Origin: JAKALX01 sp964508715
GTDB lineage: Bacteria; Chloroflexota; Dehalococcoidia; Tepidiformales; Tepidiformaceae
Assembly: GCA_964508715.1 (NCBI GenBank)
Contig: CAZDUX010000007.1
Span: 62,001 to 126,000, forward strand
Direction: 5' to 3'
DNA: 64,000 nucleotides
Shown one piece after another: positions 1-8,527 of this stretch; within the stretch, counting starts at the first letter, position 1; the number at the start of each line of letters is the position of its first letter. Under the pieces are notes generated by a model. The model was not told the DNA's origin. It did no database searches and worked only from the letters and a program-made list of their open reading frames with translations. A program made the position numbers and the translations under genes.

Positions 1-1
1 G

Positions 2-502
2 CAACGGGAAGCCTGCCGGCGGCTGGGTGTGAGCGATGTGACGTTTCTCGGCAACGAAGACGGCGAGCTGGTGTACGACCGGCGGTTCCTGGGGCAGCTG
101 GTGCGGGAGATCCGCCGGATCCGGCCGCATACCGTCCTGACACATGATCCGAGTGACATCATCATTGCGGACAGCTTCATCAATCACCCTGACCACCGGG
201 TAACGGGCACGGCGGCACTCGATGCGATCTACCCGACGGCCCGTGATCACCTCAACTTTCCCGAACATCTCGAAGAGGGCCTCGAACCCCACAAGGTCCG
301 GGAAGTGCTGCTCTGGAATTCGAACCAGCCCAACTTCGACGTTGACATCACGGCGGAGCTTGACACGAAGATCGACGCGCTCACCGCGCATGCGACGCAG
401 TTTGCGAATCGGTCGGAGTTCGTCGAGTTCGCGCGGGAGACCTGGAAATCGGTGGACGGCCGCTACCTCGAGCGCTTCCGGCGGCTCATCCTCCAGTTCT
501 GA
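2..502 (+). CDS. PIG-L/LmbE family deacetylase (5' truncated)
   Basis: Partial gene: the frame is already open at base 2 and the N-terminal part, with the first zinc-binding motif of the family, lies outside the window. The visible part carries the second family motif, NHPDHR (about bases 179-196), whose His and Asp residues help bind the catalytic zinc. PIG-L/LmbE enzymes remove acetyl groups from N-acetylglucosaminyl or similar amino-sugar conjugates, for example in low-molecular-weight thiol or glycolipid synthesis; the substrate here cannot be told. The C-terminal half (VLLWNSNQP, then a helical stretch ending FRRLILQF) is typical in length. A GTG at 29 is internal, not the start. The gene converges on the flavoprotein gene ending at 651. 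Confidence 0.85.
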   Translation, partial: QREACRRLGVSDVTFLGNEDGELVYDRRFLGQLVREIRRIRPHTVLTHDPSDIIIADSFINHPDHRVTGTAALDAIYPTARDHLNFPEHLEEGLEPHKVREVLLWNSNQPNFDVDITAELDTKIDALTAHATQFANRSEFVEFARETWKSVDGRYLERFRRLILQF

Positions 503-650
503 GAGGCCGGGAGATGGCACGAATCGAGGTCGCATGCAGATTCGCCCATGGACCGCGGGAGGTAAGGCCCGGTGACCGGTGCATTGGCCTGGCTTTACAG
601 GGGAAGGGAAGCGGGTGCGGCAGCGGTACACATCGTGCACCAGTGGGAAC

Positions 651-1658
651 TCAGCGCAGCTTGAGTTCGCTCGAATGCCCGGGGAAGAGGCGCTCGCCGG
701 GATGGACAAAGCGGCGTGCGGCGTTGGCAGCAATCGCTGCCTGGGCAAAGCCGGTGACGATGAGGTTCAGCGGCTCTGAGCCGTCGACCGACGCGATATC
801 CCCGGCAGCGTAGACGCCCGGGAGATTCGTCTCCATGAAGCCATTGGTGCGGACGTGGCGGACATCGGCCATCTCGAGGCCCCAGCTATTGATGGGACCA
901 AGGGCGGCCTTGAAGCCGATGTTGACCAGCACCGCGTCGACGTCCATCTCTTCCTCTTCGCCGGTGCGGTTATCGTAGATGGTGACGCGCTGGACGCGGC
1001 CTTCGCCCATGACGCGCTTGATCTCCCAGAAGGTACGGATGGGGATGCCGGCAGCCCGCACTGCAGCGATCGTCGATTCGTGGGCGCGGAAGCCGTCGCG
1101 GCGGTGGATGAGCGTGATCTCGTTTGCCCAGTCCTTGAGGTTGAGGCACCAGTCGAAGGCGGTATCGCCCCCGCCGACGATGAGGAGTTTCTTTCCACGA
1201 AACGGGCGCTTGTCGTTGACGAAGTAATAGACGCCGTTGCCCTCGTACTGGTCGACGCCGGGTTTTTCGAGCTTGTTCGGGACGAAGGCGCCGACGCCGG
1301 CCGTGACAACCACGGTGCGGCTGTAGTGGGCGGTCGTCGGGGTGCCAAGGCGCCAGATCTCTTCGCCGTCGCTGGCGACGGTGCGGGTGAGGGTCTCGAT
1401 ACGCTCATCGAAGATCATCGTCGGTTCGAAGAGGTGGAGCTGGGCCATGAGCTGGGAGACGAGATCCTTGGCGAGGATCTTCGGGTGGCCGGGCACGTCG
1501 TAGATGAGCTTTTCGGGGTAAAGGACGGCGAGTTGGCCGCCGGGCTCGGGAAGTGCCTCGATGATCTTCGTGCGCATGTCGCGAAGGCCAGCGTAGAACG
1601 CGGTGAAGAGGCCGGTTGGCCCCGCGCCGATGATCGTCACGTCATAGATATCTGCCAT
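651..1658 (-). CDS. ferredoxin--NADP reductase-type NAD(P)/FAD-dependent oxidoreductase
   Basis: A 335-residue flavoprotein of the thioredoxin-reductase-like ferredoxin-NADP(+) reductase family, which passes electrons between NADPH and ferredoxin or flavodoxin in the cytoplasm. An FAD-binding GAGPTG lies at residues 11-16, a second Rossmann fold has VGGGDTAFDW (NADPH), and AAGDIA near the C-terminus closes the FAD site. The CxxC redox pair of true thioredoxin reductases is absent, which favours the FNR branch. The reading frame is open to 1970, but the family starts at MADIYDVTIIG, so ATG 1658 was chosen; no clear ribosome-binding site precedes it. It is divergent from tsaD. A link to the nearby ferredoxin-dependent aldehyde oxidoreductase is possible but is inference. 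Confidence 0.9.
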   Translation of the reverse strand: MADIYDVTIIGAGPTGLFTAFYAGLRDMRTKIIEALPEPGGQLAVLYPEKLIYDVPGHPKILAKDLVSQLMAQLHLFEPTMIFDERIETLTRTVASDGEEIWRLGTPTTAHYSRTVVVTAGVGAFVPNKLEKPGVDQYEGNGVYYFVNDKRPFRGKKLLIVGGGDTAFDWCLNLKDWANEITLIHRRDGFRAHESTIAAVRAAGIPIRTFWEIKRVMGEGRVQRVTIYDNRTGEEEEMDVDAVLVNIGFKAALGPINSWGLEMADVRHVRTNGFMETNLPGVYAAGDIASVDGSEPLNLIVTGFAQAAIAANAARRFVHPGERLFPGHSSELKLR

Positions 1659-2006
1659 GTTCGCATCGTCGCGCCCGGATGATGTGTCCGCAAAGACGGG
1701 GAGACCCGCGTTTGAGGGGTCGAGCGGTCGTACATTGAGGGTATTCGCGGCAGAAGCGGCGGTGGGCGAGCACGCCGGGGTGTTCGCCCACCGCCGGACA
1801 AGGCGCCCGGTCCGGGTCGCGTGCCCCATCCACCACGATGCGGGATGGTGCAGCCGGGGAGATGGCTGCACACGATGCCGACAGGCGAGGTATCGGGCGG
1901 GAGACCACGTGCATGAACCGGGGATTTCCCTCGTATGCACGTGACGCGTAAGCGTGCGGTCGTGCGCCACTTGTCACTCGGCGGTATGGCCCTGTCTACT
2001 GGAAGG
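1659..2006. other. 348-nt divergent intergenic region
   Basis: Non-coding stretch between the start of the flavoprotein gene (minus) and tsaD (plus). Open frames cross it on both strands, but they are only N-terminal extensions without family similarity. Apart from the tsaD promoter candidate at its right end, no hairpin, repeat or small gene was recognised. Confidence 0.5.
1971..2000 (+). promoter_or_regulatory. candidate tsaD promoter (leaderless arrangement)
   Basis: TTGTCA (1971-1976), an 18-nt spacer and TCTACT (1995-2000) lie just before ATG 2007. Only six bases separate the -10-like box from the start codon, so the transcript could begin at or near the A of the ATG. Assigned by eye; no experimental support. 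Confidence 0.4.
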
Positions 2007-3023
2007 ATGAATGTCCTGGCGATCGAATCTTCATGTGACGAGACGGCGGCAGCCGTGGTTGTGGACGGCCGCGTAGCCCGGTCGTCGGTGGTGGCGAGCC
2101 AGGTTGGCCTTCATGCGAAATACGGCGGGGTCGTCCCGGAAGTAGCGAGCCGCCAGCACCTCCTCAACATCATCCCGGTGATCGTCGAAGCGCTCGAGAC
2201 GGCCGGGTGCACGCTCGACGACATCGATGCGGTGGCAGGGACGCGCGGGCCGGGGCTGGCGGGGTCGTTGCTCGTGGGTTTCAACGCGGCGAAGGCGATC
2301 GCCTATGGGCGCGAGTTGCCGTTCCTTGGGGTCAACCACCTCGAGGGGCACATCTACGCGAACTGGCTGGTGGAGGGCCCGGAGCCGAAGTTCCCGGCGC
2401 TCTGCCTGGTGGTTTCGGGCGGGCACACCGATCTCGTGCTGATGCGATCGCATGGGCAGTACGAGCGGCTTGGCGGGACGCGTGACGATGCCGCGGGCGA
2501 GGCGTTCGACAAGGTTGGGCGGCTGCTCGGGTTGCCGTTCCCGGGGGGGCCGCACGTGGCGAAGGCGGCACTCGAAGGCGGCAAGTCGGCGCTCGACCTG
2601 CCCCGGGCGTGGATGCCGGGGACCTTCGACTTCAGCTTCAGCGGGTTGAAGACGGCGGTGCTGCACGTGGTCCGCGATGGGAAGTACGGGATGCCGGAGA
2701 TCGCCTGGGAGTTCCAGGAGGCGGTCGTCGACGTCCTCGCGGGGAAGACGTCGCGGCTGGCGCGGGAGCTGGGGGCGGCCGAGGTGCTGGTAGCGGGCGG
2801 GGTGGCCGCGAATCAACGGCTGCGCGAGGAGCTGGTTCGCAGGTGCCCGGTTCCGGTGCGTATCCCGCCGATCAAGTTCTGCACGGACAATGCGGCGATG
2901 ATCGGTGCGGTTGCGGGCCACCGGCTTGCCCTGGGTGAACGGAGCCCCATCGACGCGGACATCTTCACGACGAACCGCTGGAGCCGGCTGACGGAGCAGT
3001 CGCTCGTGGCGACCGAAAGCTGA
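2007..3023 (+). CDS. tsaD: tRNA N6-adenosine threonylcarbamoyltransferase
   Basis: TsaD (Gcp/YgjD/Kae1 family), 338 residues, the normal length. It transfers the threonylcarbamoyl group made by TsaC onto A37 of ANN-decoding tRNAs, working with TsaB and TsaE in the cytoplasm. The start MNVLAIESSCDET is the family N-terminus; the metal-binding HLEGH motif follows about residue 110, and the ASKHA-fold motifs VSGGHTDL, GEAFDK and VAGGVAANQ are all present. An in-frame ATG at 1986 is possible, but 2007 fits the family better. tsaB, tsaC and tsaE are not in the window. The gene converges on the aldehyde oxidoreductase gene with about 80 nt between the stops. Confidence 0.97.
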   Translation: MNVLAIESSCDETAAAVVVDGRVARSSVVASQVGLHAKYGGVVPEVASRQHLLNIIPVIVEALETAGCTLDDIDAVAGTRGPGLAGSLLVGFNAAKAIAYGRELPFLGVNHLEGHIYANWLVEGPEPKFPALCLVVSGGHTDLVLMRSHGQYERLGGTRDDAAGEAFDKVGRLLGLPFPGGPHVAKAALEGGKSALDLPRAWMPGTFDFSFSGLKTAVLHVVRDGKYGMPEIAWEFQEAVVDVLAGKTSRLARELGAAEVLVAGGVAANQRLREELVRRCPVPVRIPPIKFCTDNAAMIGAVAGHRLALGERSPIDADIFTTNRWSRLTEQSLVATES

Positions 3024-3104
3024 GTTCTGAGCCGGGTCCCGCGGGTTGTCCCGGAGATTGCCGGGGTGTCTATCGCGCCTGGTGCGCGGAGAACGCCTCG
3101 CTTG

Positions 3105-4799
3105 CTACAAGTCGCCCCAGACGGCATCGATCAGCGAATCATCGATGTCGAATACAGCGGGACCATCGGGGAGGGGCAGCGGTTCGTCGAGCATCCACTG
3201 AGGGAGGCGGTCGTCCCCTTTGCCGAAGCCAGCGCGGCGATTGAATTCGCGCTCGGCCTTGATCCCGGCGCGGGCCATTGCGAGTACCGCCTCGTCGTCC
3301 CAGTCGACGCCGAAGCGGTGGCCGACGAACTGGGCGATGTCGCCGGGGAGGGCGTTGGAGAACTGGCAGACACCGGCTGAATCGATGGCCATCATGACGA
3401 GCTGTTCGTGGCGGCTCTGCTTCACCAGCGTCTCGGCGGTGGCGCCGCGGGCGGTCACCATGCCTGCGGTATGGTCGGCCCCCTGGGGGCTCGTGGCATA
3501 GGTGAGGCCCATGCCCTTGAGCGTACGGGGCTCCCAGGCGGGCAGACCCTGCCCCTTGACGACAGGGACGCGGTCGATGCCGAAGGTCTTCGCTACATGC
3601 GCTGCGCCGTTGCCGATAATCCGGCCGAGGGGCGTGCCCGAGCGCACCTCTTCGAGCAGCTTCTTCGTGCCCTCCCAATCGCCCCAGGGGAGCACTCCGG
3701 CTTCCATCGCGACACCCACGGCGTTGCCGAGTTCGATGGTATCGAGCCCGATGTCGTCGCACATGTGGTCGAGTTGGGCGACTGCATCGGCCGGGCCGAT
3801 CTCGCAGTTCGAGCCGAGGAGGGCGATGGTCTCGAATTCGAGGGCGGTTGTCACGTGGTTCCCGGCCTCGTCGTTGAAGAGGATGGCGCACTTGATGATG
3901 CAACCGGCCATGCAGGGCAGCATCTTGCCCCCGCGGGTCTGCCCGAGTTCATCGATGTGCTGCCCGGAGATGGTGTCGGCAAGGCTCCACGTCCCGTGGC
4001 GGTGGTTGCGGGTGGGCATCGACTGGATGTTGTCGCGGTTGACGAACTTGATGACGCCCGCGGTGCCGGTCTTACTCAGGTTATGGGTGCGCGGGTCCTC
4101 GAGGATCATCTTTGAGAACTTCACGACTTCCTGGCGGTACTCGTCGGGATGTTCGCTCGGGACGATGCGGGGAGCGCCGGTATCATCGACGACGATCGCC
4201 TTGAGGCCCTTGGCGCCCATGACTGCGCCGGGCCCGCCACGAGCGGCATGGCGCGTCGGCCGGCCCTCGGGGTCGGTGATGGCGACGGATGCTCCTGCGA
4301 GGCGGTGTTCGCCGGCAGGGCCGATGGTGGCGGCGGCACGAGATGCAAGTGCCTCGCCGACGAGCTCTCGGTGGAGGTCGTAGTTGGAGCGGCCCGCGAG
4401 GTCATCGGCCCTGGAAAGCCGTACGCCGTGCTGGTCGACGTCGAGGCGGTACCAGCCATCGGCGCTCGCGCCGTCGATGATGATCGCCTTGATCCCGAGC
4501 CGTGCCAGGCGGTGGCCGAGTTGGCCGCCGGAGTTCGATTCCTTTGTTCCGCCCGTCAGCGGGCTCTTGAAGCCGAAGCTCGTCCGCCCGCTCGTGGTTA
4601 CGGCTGTACCGCCGAGGAGGCCGGGAACGATGAAAAGCTTTGCCTCGCGGCTCAGCGGCTGACAGCGCGGGTCGGTTTCATCGAGCAGGAGTTGAGCGGT
4701 GAGCGCGCGCCCGCCGAGCAGTCGCCAGCTTGCCGGTGCGGTCTCTTCGGTAATCGTTTTCGCGGTCATATCGACGCGGATAACGCGATCGATCTCCAT
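3105..4799 (-). CDS. aldehyde ferredoxin oxidoreductase (tungsten enzyme) family
   Basis: A 564-residue member of the AOR family, cytoplasmic tungstopterin/[4Fe-4S] enzymes that oxidise aldehydes to acids with ferredoxin as acceptor. The N-terminal domain has the usual start (DRVIRVDMT) and LLGGRAL, with the pterin-binding segments TSGRTSFGFKSPLTGG and AARGGPGAVMGAKGLKA. Three cluster ligands are C296, C300 and C304 (PCMAGCIIKC), and the distant fourth is C478 (SAGVCQF). The first spacing is C-x3-C, whereas the archaeal prototype has C-x2-C, so a sub-family is likely. ATG 4799 is preceded by GGAGAGG; the 47-codon extension to 4940 was rejected. The true substrate is unknown. tsaD converges on its 3' end and htrA diverges from its 5' end. 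Confidence 0.92.
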   Translation of the reverse strand: MEIDRVIRVDMTAKTITEETAPASWRLLGGRALTAQLLLDETDPRCQPLSREAKLFIVPGLLGGTAVTTSGRTSFGFKSPLTGGTKESNSGGQLGHRLARLGIKAIIIDGASADGWYRLDVDQHGVRLSRADDLAGRSNYDLHRELVGEALASRAAATIGPAGEHRLAGASVAITDPEGRPTRHAARGGPGAVMGAKGLKAIVVDDTGAPRIVPSEHPDEYRQEVVKFSKMILEDPRTHNLSKTGTAGVIKFVNRDNIQSMPTRNHRHGTWSLADTISGQHIDELGQTRGGKMLPCMAGCIIKCAILFNDEAGNHVTTALEFETIALLGSNCEIGPADAVAQLDHMCDDIGLDTIELGNAVGVAMEAGVLPWGDWEGTKKLLEEVRSGTPLGRIIGNGAAHVAKTFGIDRVPVVKGQGLPAWEPRTLKGMGLTYATSPQGADHTAGMVTARGATAETLVKQSRHEQLVMMAIDSAGVCQFSNALPGDIAQFVGHRFGVDWDDEAVLAMARAGIKAEREFNRRAGFGKGDDRLPQWMLDEPLPLPDGPAVFDIDDSLIDAVWGDL

Positions 4800-4983
4800 G
4801 GACAGGTCCTCTCCGGATAGATCATGAACGTTTACGTAACTACGAATCCTACAGTGTCGAGCCGGTGGTGGCACGGCAGGTCTTGCCTCGGTGCGGGGTT
4901 CTACCCCGGTAAAGAGCGGCGGCTGCAAGACGGCCGACACAGGAGAAGGGACCGTCGTGGCGCATTTCGATACGACCGGTGTC

Positions 4984-4989
4984 TAGGCT
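4984..4989 (+). promoter_or_regulatory. -10-like box directly before htrA
   Basis: TAGGCT lies six bases before ATG 4996, and no Shine-Dalgarno sequence is present. This matches the leaderless pattern at tsaD, ychF, ogt and lutA. No convincing -35 element was found. Confidence 0.3.
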
Positions 4990-4995
4990 CGAAGC

Positions 4996-6165
4996 ATGTA
5001 CCGCCATGTCTTTCTCCGCTCGAACACGATGCGCCGCATCGCCCCCATCGTTGCCTGTCTCGGCCTCGCGCTCGGCGGGGCGGCGGCGTGCAGCGACTCG
5101 AATACGAACAGCCACGCCGGGACAGCAGGTACTCCGGCAGCAGCGGCCAGCACCACGGCGACGTCGCAGGCGGCTGTCGCGGGTTCGGCCCATGGCGGGT
5201 TGCCGTCGTTCGCGCCGGTGGTGAAGAAGGTCGAGCCAGCGGTGGTGCAGGTAACGAACGAGCAGGTGCAGATCGGGCAGTTCGGGCAGGCGACGGTGCC
5301 GGCTGGAGTGGGATCCGGTGTGATCTACGATTCCGCGGGACATGTGCTCACCAACAACCACGTGGTCGAGGGGGCAAGCGGGCTTGAGGTATCGCTGACG
5401 GACGGGCGGGTTTTCAAGGCGACGCTGGTTGGCGCCGACCCGCAGACCGACCTTGCCGTATTGAAAATCGATGGGAACAACCTCCCGGTGGCTGCGCTCG
5501 GCGATTCTTCGAAGCTCGAACCCGGCGACTGGGTGGTAGCGATTGGTAACGCGCTCGCACTGCCCGGTGGCCCAACCGTGTCGGCGGGCGTGGTGAGTGC
5601 CATTGGCCGGACGGTGCAGGAGCCGGCCAGCGACGGCAGTAACAGTGCCGGGCCTTTCCTCTTCAACCTCATCCAGACGAGTGCGCCCATTAACCCTGGC
5701 AATTCCGGTGGTCCGCTCATCAACCTCGATGGCGAGGTGGTCGGTATCAACACGCTCGTTGCCGGGCAGGCCGAGCCGGGCGTGGCGGCCCAGAACATCG
5801 GGTTCTCGATCGCCCTGGCAACCGCACGCCCGATCGCCGATGCACTGGTGAAGGATGGCAAGGTCGCGCACCCGTTGCTTGGCGTCTCCTACACGCCGCT
5901 GACACCTGCCCTGGCCCAACGCCTGCAGACGACGGAACAGCATGGCATGGTCGTTACGCAGGTACTGACGGGCTCACCGGCGAGCGAGGCGGGGCTACAG
6001 ACGGGCGACATCATCACGAAGTTCGATGGCAAGAGCCTCGACACCGAGTCGTCTCTCGCGGAGGCGCTCAACGGCCACAAGCCCGGGGATCGCGTCTCGC
6101 TGACTATCTCGCGGAACGGGGCGGCGAAGGGTATGCAGGTGACGCTCGCACGGGCGCAGCAGTAG
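4996..6165 (+). CDS. HtrA/DegP-like serine protease, lipoprotein, one PDZ domain
   Basis: A 389-residue trypsin-like protease with a C-terminal PDZ domain, expected to act outside the membrane on misfolded envelope proteins. The N-terminus holds a lipoprotein signal ending GGAAAC, then a Ser/Thr/Ala linker of about 40 residues. The catalytic triad is visible: His in TNNHVVEG, Asp in QTDLAVLKI and Ser in PGNSGGPL. The last 90 residues (LLGVSYTPLTP to the end) form the PDZ domain. An internal ATG at 5029 gives a more compact signal peptide (MRRIAPIVACLG), so the start is uncertain; 4996 was kept because a -10-like box lies six bases before it. It stands alone between the AOR gene and a crotonase gene. 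Confidence 0.92.
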   Translation: MYRHVFLRSNTMRRIAPIVACLGLALGGAAACSDSNTNSHAGTAGTPAAAASTTATSQAAVAGSAHGGLPSFAPVVKKVEPAVVQVTNEQVQIGQFGQATVPAGVGSGVIYDSAGHVLTNNHVVEGASGLEVSLTDGRVFKATLVGADPQTDLAVLKIDGNNLPVAALGDSSKLEPGDWVVAIGNALALPGGPTVSAGVVSAIGRTVQEPASDGSNSAGPFLFNLIQTSAPINPGNSGGPLINLDGEVVGINTLVAGQAEPGVAAQNIGFSIALATARPIADALVKDGKVAHPLLGVSYTPLTPALAQRLQTTEQHGMVVTQVLTGSPASEAGLQTGDIITKFDGKSLDTESSLAEALNGHKPGDRVSLTISRNGAAKGMQVTLARAQQ

Positions 6166-6241
6166 CGGGACCGAACGGCAAGGCGGCGGCGGTGGGGAGT
6201 CTCGCCGCGCGAGGGGTAGAATGCCGCGAGGAGGCCCTGGT

Positions 6242-7015
6242 ATGGCATACGAGAACATCCTCAGCGAACGCGATGGCAACTACATCACCATCACGATGAA
6301 CCGTCCCGAGCGCCGCAACGCGCTTTCGATGGCGCACATGCGCGAGCTCATCCATGCGTTCCGGGAGGCAGGCGAGAGTGATGCACTCGGGGTCATCCTC
6401 GCTGCAAACGGGCCGGTGTTCTCTGCCGGGCACGACTTTGCCGACATGTCGGGTTCGAACCTGCCCGAGATGCGCCGTCTCCTGGGGACGTGCACCGAGT
6501 TGATGACGCTGATGCAGCAGATCCCGCAGGTGGTCATTGCGCGGGTCCACGGGCTGGCCACGGCGGCGGGGTGCCAGCTCGTCGCGAGTGCCGACCTCGC
6601 GGTATGTTCGGACAACGCCGGGTTCGCCGTTCCGGGTGGCAAGGGCGGGCTGTTCTGCCATACACCGGTGGTGGCGCTGAGCCGGAATATCGGCCGCAAG
6701 CGTGCGCTCGAGATGTCGCTGACCGGCGACACGATCGATGCCTCGACCGCGCTCGTCTGGGGACTGGTGAACAGGGTGGTGGCACTCGAGGAGCTCGAAG
6801 CCGAGACGCTGGATCTCCTGAGGCGCGCGACGCGCGGGAGTGCGATGTCGAAGGGGCTCGGGAAATCGAGTTTCTATGCCCAGGTCGACATGGATCAGCC
6901 GAAAGCGTATGCCTACGCGGTGGAAGTGATGGCATCGGCGAGCCAGACCGCCGATGGCCAGGAGGGCATGAACAGCTTCCTCGAAAAGCGCCCGGCCAGC
7001 TGGCAGAACCGGTAA
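6242..7015 (+). CDS. enoyl-CoA hydratase/isomerase family protein (ECHDC3-like)
   Basis: A 257-residue crotonase-fold protein, acting on acyl-CoA thioesters in the cytoplasm. The N-terminus MAYENIL and NRPERRNALS are standard. The oxyanion-hole region (SAGHDFADMSG) is followed by a nucleotide-binding turn. The segment GGKGGLFCHTPVVALSRNIGRKRALEM resembles ECHDC3-type proteins more than classical enoyl-CoA hydratases, so hydration activity is not certain. ATG 6242 was chosen because GAGGAGG (6228-6234) sits seven bases upstream; the ATG at 6221 lacks such a site. It is one of four crotonase paralogues in the window and converges with the NnrS-like gene. Confidence 0.9.
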   Translation: MAYENILSERDGNYITITMNRPERRNALSMAHMRELIHAFREAGESDALGVILAANGPVFSAGHDFADMSGSNLPEMRRLLGTCTELMTLMQQIPQVVIARVHGLATAAGCQLVASADLAVCSDNAGFAVPGGKGGLFCHTPVVALSRNIGRKRALEMSLTGDTIDASTALVWGLVNRVVALEELEAETLDLLRRATRGSAMSKGLGKSSFYAQVDMDQPKAYAYAVEVMASASQTADGQEGMNSFLEKRPASWQNR

Positions 7016-7092
7016 GCGGGCCGCCAGGGCGCCCCCGGAGGCTGCCACATCGCACCTGCCGGCCGCACGGGTGGCAGGGCACGGAGGCGGGC

Positions 7093-8481
7093 TTACTGTT
7101 TCGGTTTCGCCTGGCCGTAGAGGATGGCTTTCATGCGCGGCTGGTTGCGGATGGCGCGTGAGACGGTGGCCGCGAAGAGGATGATTGCCAGCCAGCCAAG
7201 GGTGCCGGCGAGCGCGGCGGTGTGCATCCGGGCGTTGATATCGACATGGCCGGCGAGGAGACCAGCAGTCATCCGCAGGATGATGGCGGCGATGAGCAGC
7301 CAGAACGGCAGGCGGTCGTGGAGGGCGGCGGGCCGTGCCTCGGCGCGTTCGAGCGCGAACATCGGTGCAACGAGCTGGGCCATGCCGAAGATGAGCATCG
7401 TCATCATCCCGAGGCCAAAGGCGTGGCGGGCGGCATCGCGGAAGCCATAGGCTTCGAACGCCCCGCTCCATGTGGTGTGGGCGCCCGCCCAGGCCAGGCA
7501 GGCTCCCCCCGCAATCGTCGCGAGGTTGGCGCCAAGGACGTAACGCGAAGCTGAGCGGGCGCGTGGGCGCAACCTGCTCGCCTTGCCCCAGCCTGAGCCG
7601 GCGAGGGGTGCCAGCCATGCGAGCGCGATGCCGCCGAGGAGCAACCCCGCCCCTTCGAGGCGGAAGCTTAGCTCGGAGCTGAATGGTGCAAGCGAGAGGG
7701 CAATGAGCGCCGCGCCAAGGTTGAGGGCGATGCCGGGAGGCAGGGCCCGCCGCATCGGCGGTGTCTTCCGGCCGAAAAAGACCGGTACCGAGCGGCTCTG
7801 CACGCCCATCACGAAGTTGCCGATGGGGCCGAGGATGACGATCCAGGTTAGCGCGTCATCGAGGTTGTAGGGAACATACCGGTCGTTGGAGACCGACTTC
7901 AAGCCGGCGCTGAGGATGAACACCGCCCAGACGGCCCACCATGTGGCTCCTGCGAAGGCGAAGTAGCGCCACGGCTCCTGCTTCCGCCGCCCCCGGGAGA
8001 GTGTGCGGAGGAGCGTGGCGGAAACGGCGAGCGTGCCCGCGGCACCAAGCAGGGCGGCGGCTACGACGAGCACTTCTCCGGTTGTCCCGGAGATGAACGG
8101 TTCGGCAATGGTGCGGACCACCACGCTGCTGACGAGGAGGACGAGGACGGGCACGGTCACGCGTTCGGGAATCGGCTGGCAGCCCGCGAAGCGCGGGATG
8201 AGGCGCATGGCCATACCGGCGACGAACAGGCCCGCCCAGCCCTGCAACTGCGCCCATCCGTGCGCCTGGATGAGGTGGGGGACCCGATCGGCCCAGAACA
8301 TACCTGTCTCGGCGAGGGGGAGGACGACCGCGAGGAGGAATCCGCCCGCGACGGCGACAATCAGGGCGGAGGCGATGTAGGCGAGGTACGACGTGTCTTC
8401 GGGGGCCGGGACGACCTCGTGGCTCTTCACTTTCGGCGGCTCGAGTTGCACGTCTCCTTCAGCCGGCCGTTGTTGATCCAC
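7093..8481 (-). CDS. NnrS-like multi-pass membrane protein
   Basis: A 462-residue hydrophobic protein with about 11-12 predicted membrane helices. The early segment HGWAQLQGWAGLFVAGMAMRL and the later HAFGLGMMTMLIFGMAQL resemble the two His-containing helices of the NnrS family, haem- and copper-containing proteins tied to nitric oxide or nitrosative stress responses. A cytosolic N-terminal tail of about 30 residues precedes the first helix. The frame is open to 8604, which would overlap the hydrolase gene; GTG 8481 (VDQQRPAEGD) avoids that, but no strong ribosome-binding site is visible. No denitrification genes lie nearby, so the physiological role is open. Confidence 0.75.
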   Translation of the reverse strand: MDQQRPAEGDVQLEPPKVKSHEVVPAPEDTSYLAYIASALIVAVAGGFLLAVVLPLAETGMFWADRVPHLIQAHGWAQLQGWAGLFVAGMAMRLIPRFAGCQPIPERVTVPVLVLLVSSVVVRTIAEPFISGTTGEVLVVAAALLGAAGTLAVSATLLRTLSRGRRKQEPWRYFAFAGATWWAVWAVFILSAGLKSVSNDRYVPYNLDDALTWIVILGPIGNFVMGVQSRSVPVFFGRKTPPMRRALPPGIALNLGAALIALSLAPFSSELSFRLEGAGLLLGGIALAWLAPLAGSGWGKASRLRPRARSASRYVLGANLATIAGGACLAWAGAHTTWSGAFEAYGFRDAARHAFGLGMMTMLIFGMAQLVAPMFALERAEARPAALHDRLPFWLLIAAIILRMTAGLLAGHVDINARMHTAALAGTLGWLAIILFAATVSRAIRNQPRMKAILYGQAKPKQ

Positions 8482-8527
8482 CAGTCCATTGAACCACAAA
8501 GATCGGCAGGGGATGTGACCGGGGTCT

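Noticed and set aside
4832..4839. TTACGTAA palindrome upstream of the AOR gene as an operator
   Set aside because: Eight-base palindromes occur by chance and no second copy or typical spacing to a -10 box was seen.
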